From JBCBKP01 sp038521625 (GTDB lineage Bacteria > Planctomycetota > Phycisphaerae > Phycisphaerales > UBA1924): a stretch of DNA of 9,406 bases. The position numbers and the translations under genes are program-made. The stretch covers positions 1 to 9,406 of the forward strand of contig JBCBKP010000048.1 of assembly GCA_038521625.1 (NCBI GenBank). The letters are read 5' to 3'. The notes beneath the pieces are model-generated. The model ran no database searches, was not told the origin of the DNA, and saw nothing but the letters and a program-made list of their open reading frames with translations. How positions within the stretch are numbered: position 1 is the stretch's first letter; each line of letters starts with the position of its first letter. This document shows, in pieces, positions 6,757 to 9,406 of this stretch.

Positions 6757-7358
6757 TCGAGCAGCTCCCCGATCTCACCGCCGCTCTCAGCACCGATCTC
6801 ACCGCCGCTCTCAGCACCGATCTGGCCGCCGTCATCGCCGCAGCCCCCGAGGGCGCCCAGGCCGGCTACGTCGACGGGCAGAAGATCCTCGACAGCGCCG
6901 CCGGCAACATCAACCGCGCCGCCGACTGGGTCGCCATCGTCCTCCTCCTGCTCGGCGTCGGCTTCAGCTTCCTCTCCACCGTCGGACTGCTCCGCATGCC
7001 CGACCTCTACACCCGCATGCAGGCCGCCGCCAAGGCCGGCACCCTCGGAATGGCCTGCACCATCCTCGCCGTCGCCGCCCACTTCGCCCCCACCCCCGCG
7101 GGCCCCGGCGTGCTCGTCACGACCCTGCTGATCATGATCTTCATCTTCATGACCACCCCCGCCGCCAGCCACCTGATCGGCCGCGCCGCATACGTCACCG
7201 ACACGCCGCTCTGGGAACGCACCGCCCACGACGAACTCGACGGCTGCTACTGCGGCGCCACCCACCGCCTCGCCCCCTCCCCCGACGTCGCCGCCGGCGA
7301 GCGCTTCCGCCACAGCCCCCCGGGTGAGGACGGCGAGCGGCCCCGCCGCACCGCCTGA
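6753..7358 (+). CDS. mrpG: Mrp antiporter subunit G (MrpG/MnhG) with terminal extensions
   Basis: A 201-residue member of the MrpG family; the usual length is about 110-130. The conserved core is at about residues 56-160: a first helix around 59-78, the signature GLLRMPDLYTRMQAAAKAGT at 78-97, and two further helices ending near PLWER at 152-156. About 55 residues precede the core. They begin with a tandem DLTAALST repeat (7-14 and 15-22, with a partial third copy DLAA). About 40 residues follow the core. They are hydrophilic and contain a Cys-x-Cys (C165, C167) in DGCYCGATHR. The GTG at 6753 overlaps the mrpF stop (GTGA) and has GGAGGG 7 bases upstream. No Met codon occurs in frame before residue 82, so the N-terminal extension is probably translated. 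MrpG assignment is firm; the roles of both extensions are unknown. Confidence 0.94.
   Translation: MIEQLPDLTAALSTDLTAALSTDLAAVIAAAPEGAQAGYVDGQKILDSAAGNINRAADWVAIVLLLLGVGFSFLSTVGLLRMPDLYTRMQAAAKAGTLGMACTILAVAAHFAPTPAGPGVLVTTLLIMIFIFMTTPAASHLIGRAAYVTDTPLWERTAHDELDGCYCGATHRLAPSPDVAAGERFRHSPPGEDGERPRRTA
6771..6818 (+). repeat. Exact 24-bp tandem duplication within mrpG
   Basis: Two identical 24-bp units lie at 6771-6794 and 6795-6818, followed by a degenerate partial third copy beginning GATCTGGCC at 6819. Being a multiple of three, the duplication keeps the frame and encodes DLTAALST twice in the N-terminal extension of MrpG. Perfect identity, including third positions, suggests a recent duplication. 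Confidence 0.95.
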
Positions 7359-7376
7359 GACACGGAGGGCGCCCCC

Positions 7377-8093
7377 ATGCACGGCTGGCGCGAGCGACGG
7401 ATGCGGGCCCTGCCGCGCTGGGCGCGGGTCGCCCTGGCCGTCCGCTGCGCCCGGCGCGTCCAGCCGCTGTTCAACATCGCCATCGACAAGGACCGCTTCG
7501 TCGAGGACCGCGGACCCTACTGGAAGGCCGCGATCGGACGCGCACTGCGCATCGCCGAGAAGCTCTGCGAAGACCCGCGCGCCAAGCTCGAGCACGACCT
7601 CGAGGACGACGCCCAGCCCGAGTCGGTCTCCGTCCGATCCTCGGCCCACGCGGCCAGCCAGACCGCCAACAGCGCCATCGCCCGGGCCGCGGCGTTCAGC
7701 GCCTACAACGCGATCGCCGCCGCCCAGGCGAGCACCCAGGAGGCCATGGAGTACGTCATGGCCTCGATCGAGGCCGCCTCGTCGGCGATCGCCATCGGCA
7801 GCCGCATGGCGAGCTCCCCGGCCGAGTCGGTGCACGACTTCAGCATCGCGATCGAGGCCGACGAGACCGACCTGGTCGAGATGGAGATGATCGCGCTCGC
7901 CGAGGGCTGGGACCCGCTCCGCGACGCGTTCACGCCCGTGCCCGCGTCGCGCCTCGGCCCGGTCTGGCCCGACACGCAGCCGAGCTGGTGGCCGACCTTC
8001 GAGGACCTGGTCGAGAAGCGCCGCGTCGAGGACAGGCGCCTGCCGCCCGAGCCGGAAGCCGGCCCCGGCCCCGACGCGCGCGAGTCGGCGTAG
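7377..8093 (+). CDS. Uncharacterised helical protein, probable last gene of the mrp transcript
   Basis: A 238-residue protein that I do not recognise as a named family. It starts at ATG 7377, 18 bp after mrpG, with GGAGGG at 7364-7369 at good spacing, so co-transcription with the Mrp operon is likely. The N-terminus is strongly basic (residues 1-27, many Arg plus Trp), followed by CARRVQPLFN and an IGRALRIAEKL helix. Residues 86-142 are Ala/Ser-rich and predicted to form long helices. Residues 163-205 contain an acidic stretch and then GWDPLRDAFTPVPASRLGPVWP with nearby Trp pairs. This resembles the GWTD-TPVP-GPLWP endings I recall from planctomycete hypothetical proteins, but that is memory, not a search. 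The tail is Pro/Glu-rich. No signal peptide or clear membrane helix is seen, so it is probably cytosolic. The arrangement faintly recalls Ala-rich Imm5-like immunity proteins, which I would not assert. Confidence 0.85.
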   Translation: MHGWRERRMRALPRWARVALAVRCARRVQPLFNIAIDKDRFVEDRGPYWKAAIGRALRIAEKLCEDPRAKLEHDLEDDAQPESVSVRSSAHAASQTANSAIARAAAFSAYNAIAAAQASTQEAMEYVMASIEAASSAIAIGSRMASSPAESVHDFSIAIEADETDLVEMEMIALAEGWDPLRDAFTPVPASRLGPVWPDTQPSWWPTFEDLVEKRRVEDRRLPPEPEAGPGPDARESA

Positions 8094-8096
8094 CGA

Positions 8097-8870
8097 TCAG
8101 AACTTGTTGTCGATGCTGGTGACGCCGTTTGACATGCTGGCCGAGCCGCCGGCCCCGAGGCAGCCGCGGATCAGGCTCTGCCCGCCGATGTTGTACGTGA
8201 ACCCTCCGGTCGTGATGACGTAGCAGCTCTCGACCAGAGAATTATCACTGTCGATGCCGATCGCGGGCACCTCTATCCGACAGCCGGAGACGATCGAGTC
8301 GTCCGCGAGGATGCCCCGGGCGGCGGCATCGGAACCCCGGACGATGCAGCCGCGGATGACCCAGCCATCACGCGTGAAGATGCCGACCGGAGTGAAGCCG
8401 GTCGGGTCGTCGGCGACCTCGATGATTAGGTCGTGCACGAGCGTGTTGAACATGCGATTCGCCGTGTTGCCCACTCCCAAGCCGTAGACGCCGCGCGCAA
8501 ACCCGCTGATCGTTCCGTTGCGGACGACGACATCGCTCACATCGATCGAGTCGGGGCCGATGCCGGCGGTCGAGGGCGGGTTCGACTCGAGGCGGAAGCC
8601 GTTGAGATCGATCACGACGCCGTCGGCGGCGATCTCGATCGCCACCCGGAGCGGGGCCTGGCTGACGACCACGCTTTCCGATAGGTAGTACAGCCCGGGC
8701 TCGGTGATCTTGAAGACGCTGTTGGCGTCCCCCGGTGTCGTCTGCGCGCTGATCTCGGTGCCGACGCCGAAGCGTCCGGACTCGTCGACCGCCCCGGGCG
8801 GCGGGTTCAGGGCGGGCTGTGCCGCGGCGGCGGCGGCGAACGCGAGGACGGCGATGGATGCGGTGTGCAT
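8097..8870 (-). CDS. Secreted right-handed parallel beta-helix protein
   Basis: A 257-residue predicted secreted protein. The start is the ATG at 8870, with AGGAG about 9 bases upstream. A longer frame to 8945 would put about 25 polar residues before the signal peptide. Residues 2-18 form a short Ala-rich hydrophobic segment, and cleavage after AAA and before QPALNPPPG (near residue 17/18) is plausible. The basic n-region is nearly absent. The mature part shows repeated short beta-strand/turn units: VVIDLNGFRLES at 85-96, VVVRNGTISGFARGVYG at 114-130, GWVIRGCIVRGSDAAARGI at 169-187, then SIVSGCRIE, SLVESCYVI and SLIRGCLGA near 192-240. This ladder of buried Val/Ile/Leu with Gly, Asn and Cys is typical of pectate-lyase-like beta-helices. 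I see no catalytic site, so it may be structural or a passenger-like surface protein rather than an enzyme. It is transcribed towards the mrp operon. Confidence 0.88.
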   Translation of the reverse strand: MHTASIAVLAFAAAAAAQPALNPPPGAVDESGRFGVGTEISAQTTPGDANSVFKITEPGLYYLSESVVVSQAPLRVAIEIAADGVVIDLNGFRLESNPPSTAGIGPDSIDVSDVVVRNGTISGFARGVYGLGVGNTANRMFNTLVHDLIIEVADDPTGFTPVGIFTRDGWVIRGCIVRGSDAAARGILADDSIVSGCRIEVPAIGIDSDNSLVESCYVITTGGFTYNIGGQSLIRGCLGAGGSASMSNGVTSIDNKF

Positions 8871-8911
8871 GGCGGCTCTCTCCTGGGCGGCGGGCTTCGC
8901 CGGATCGGTCC

Positions 8912-8939
8912 AAGCTACCGACTCGCCATCGTCGTTCAA
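8912..8939 (-). promoter_or_regulatory. Candidate sigma-70-like promoter for the beta-helix gene
   Basis: On the minus strand a TTGAAC hexamer (8934-8939) and a TAGCTT hexamer (8912-8917) are separated by 16 bp, about 30-40 bases upstream of the beta-helix ATG once an initiation site is allowed. The matches to consensus are 4/6 and 3/6, so this is only a candidate, supported mainly by position. Confidence 0.3.
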
Positions 8940-8941
8940 GC

Positions 8942-8957
8942 GCAATCGCGCGGTTGC
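8942..8957. other. Small inverted repeat (hairpin 0)
   Basis: GCAATC at 8942-8947 pairs with GGTTGC at 8952-8957 through one G-T wobble, around a GCGC loop. It is short and by itself unremarkable. I list it because it lies beside the four stronger hairpins that follow. Confidence 0.4.
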
Positions 8958-8971
8958 CTCGCGATGAACGA

Positions 8972-8993
8972 GCCCCCGTCGTCAGACGGGGGC
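8972..8993. terminator. Perfect 9-bp hairpin, possible bidirectional terminator
   Basis: GCCCCCGTC at 8972-8980 pairs perfectly with GACGGGGGC at 8985-8993 around a GTCA loop. The stem is very GC-rich, like an intrinsic terminator. However, only a poor T-run follows on the plus strand (CATTTGA), and on the minus strand the sequence after the stem is CTCGTTCATCG. The likeliest client would be the minus-strand gene entering from the right edge. An alternative is that it belongs to a REP-like hairpin cluster. Confidence 0.4.
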
Positions 8994-9012
8994 CATTTGA
9001 ATCGGCGAGTGG

Positions 9013-9032
9013 CCCCTCTCTCACGAGAGGGG
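9013..9032. other. Perfect 8-bp hairpin
   Basis: CCCCTCTC at 9013-9020 pairs with GAGAGGGG at 9025-9032 around a TCAC loop. A GC pair beyond one mismatch extends it slightly. It sits 19 bp from the preceding hairpin and 14 bp from the next. No T-run is present, so a simple terminator is not well supported. Confidence 0.6.
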
Positions 9033-9046
9033 GCGGTTGGTCTGAG

Positions 9047-9065
9047 TCACGCCCTCCGGGCGTGA
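9047..9065. other. Perfect 8-bp hairpin with 3-nt loop
   Basis: TCACGCCC at 9047-9054 pairs with GGGCGTGA at 9058-9065 around a TCC loop. It lies directly beside the coding-like part of the right-edge gene. Confidence 0.6.
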
Positions 9066-9406
9066 GGTTGCGATCGCTTGCGGGCGGAGCGTCCCGCTTC
9101 GCGATCGTCGAGCCGGCGTTCGTGTTTCGGAGGACTGTCGTGGCGGCGTTGCGTGCGATCTCGGCGGCGCGTTCGGTGAGGCGTGCGGGTCGTGATCCAT
9201 AGTCGGTCGGGTGGGCGGCGAGGTCGGCGAGGGCGTGGACGGCCTTGGTGCGCGCTTTGGCGGCCTCGATCGTGGCGTGCAGTTCGAGGAGCTCGAGGAA
9301 CGCATCGATCTGCTCGTGGTCGAGCCCGGCCAGCAGTTCGGTGGGGTGGATCTCGTGGAGATTGCAGGTGTCGGCGGGGCCGTCGCGGAGGAAGTCGGTG
9401 GTGAGA
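9061..9406 (-). CDS. Partial gene for a helix-rich protein, C-terminus unresolved
   Basis: On the minus strand the frame with codons beginning at 9405 reads as plausible coding sequence for about 100-115 residues. It starts beyond the window edge. Near the edge it contains LTTDFLRDG, then CNLHEIHPTELLAGL, then a long amphipathic helical region (IDAFLELLELHATIEAAKAR and RAAEIARNAATTVLR). This helical design with a possible helix-turn-helix near CNLHEIHPTEL resembles hypothetical planctomycete proteins I recall, but no family can be named. The same frame has no stop until 8368, running through the hairpin cluster and on into the beta-helix gene, where it is clearly not coding. I therefore end the feature where the sequence stops looking like protein. 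The true end may have been lost by a frameshift or by insertion of the hairpin region. Confidence 0.45.
9071..9107. other. Two-part inverted repeat
   Basis: An outer stem CGATCGC (9071-9077) with GCGATCG (9101-9107) encloses, after a small internal loop, an inner stem GCGGG (9080-9084) with CCCGC (9093-9097) and an 8-nt loop. It overlaps the 3' end of the coding-like segment on the minus strand, so part of the symmetry could be a by-product of coding sequence. Confidence 0.5.

Noticed and set aside
7324..7890. 188-codon plus-strand frame overlapping mrpG and the following gene
   Set aside because: It is Ser/Pro/Arg/Thr low complexity with no ribosome binding site; the frame starting at 7377 has a good site and balanced composition.
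7377..8093. Assignment of the unknown gene as an Imm5-type immunity protein
   Set aside because: There is only a vague resemblance of the CARRVQPLF and Ala-rich helical parts, no toxin gene lies nearby, and there is no profile evidence.
9021..9305. 94-codon minus-strand frame ending in a hairpin
   Set aside because: It is Ser/Pro/Arg/Thr-rich, and the neighbouring frame over the same bases reads as regular helical protein, so this one is a shadow.

Overview
The window is about 70% GC or higher, with strong C/G preference at third codon positions. It most likely comes from the chromosome of a planctomycete, perhaps a marine Phycisphaerae-type bacterium. This is inferred from three things: codon use, a secreted beta-helix protein of a type common in that phylum, and a GWxD/TPVP/GPxWP-like C-terminal motif in an unknown protein. 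I see no rRNA, tRNA, CRISPR array, transposase or phage gene.

Layout. (1) Positions 2-92 are 13 copies of a 7-bp tandem repeat. It ends 2 bp from the stop codon of a minus-strand gene (95-763) for an FMN-binding pyridoxamine-phosphate-oxidase-like protein. (2) A 142-bp divergent intergenic region (764-905) separates that gene from the main operon. (3) Positions 906-7358 hold a complete seven-gene Mrp (Mnh/Pha) cation/proton antiporter operon in the canonical order mrpA-B-C-D-E-F-G. (4) An uncharacterised gene (7377-8093) follows mrpG by 18 bp with a good ribosome binding site and is probably part of the same transcript. (5) A minus-strand gene (8097-8870) for a short secreted right-handed beta-helix protein converges on it, leaving 3 bp between the two stop codons. 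(6) Positions about 8942-9107 contain a run of closely spaced inverted repeats. (7) The right edge carries the 3' part of a minus-strand gene for a helix-rich protein of unknown function, cut by the window end; its true C-terminus is unclear.

How the genes work together. The seven Mrp proteins assemble into one membrane complex that exchanges cytoplasmic Na+ (or K+/Li+) for external H+, supporting sodium and alkali tolerance. MrpA and MrpD are the proton-channel subunits related to complex I NuoL/M/N. MrpC is NuoK-like. MrpA also carries C-terminal domains related to the MbhD and MbhE hydrogenase subunits. Translational coupling is tight: GTGA overlaps at A/B, B/C and F/G, ATGA at D/E, and short gaps at C/D, E/F and G/unknown.

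The operon itself is a well-known system. The parts that look unusual are an enlarged acidic loop in MrpC, N- and C-terminal extensions of MrpG (with an exact 24-bp internal duplication and a Cys-x-Cys), a charged tail on MrpD, the co-transcribed unknown gene, and the hairpin cluster near the right end.
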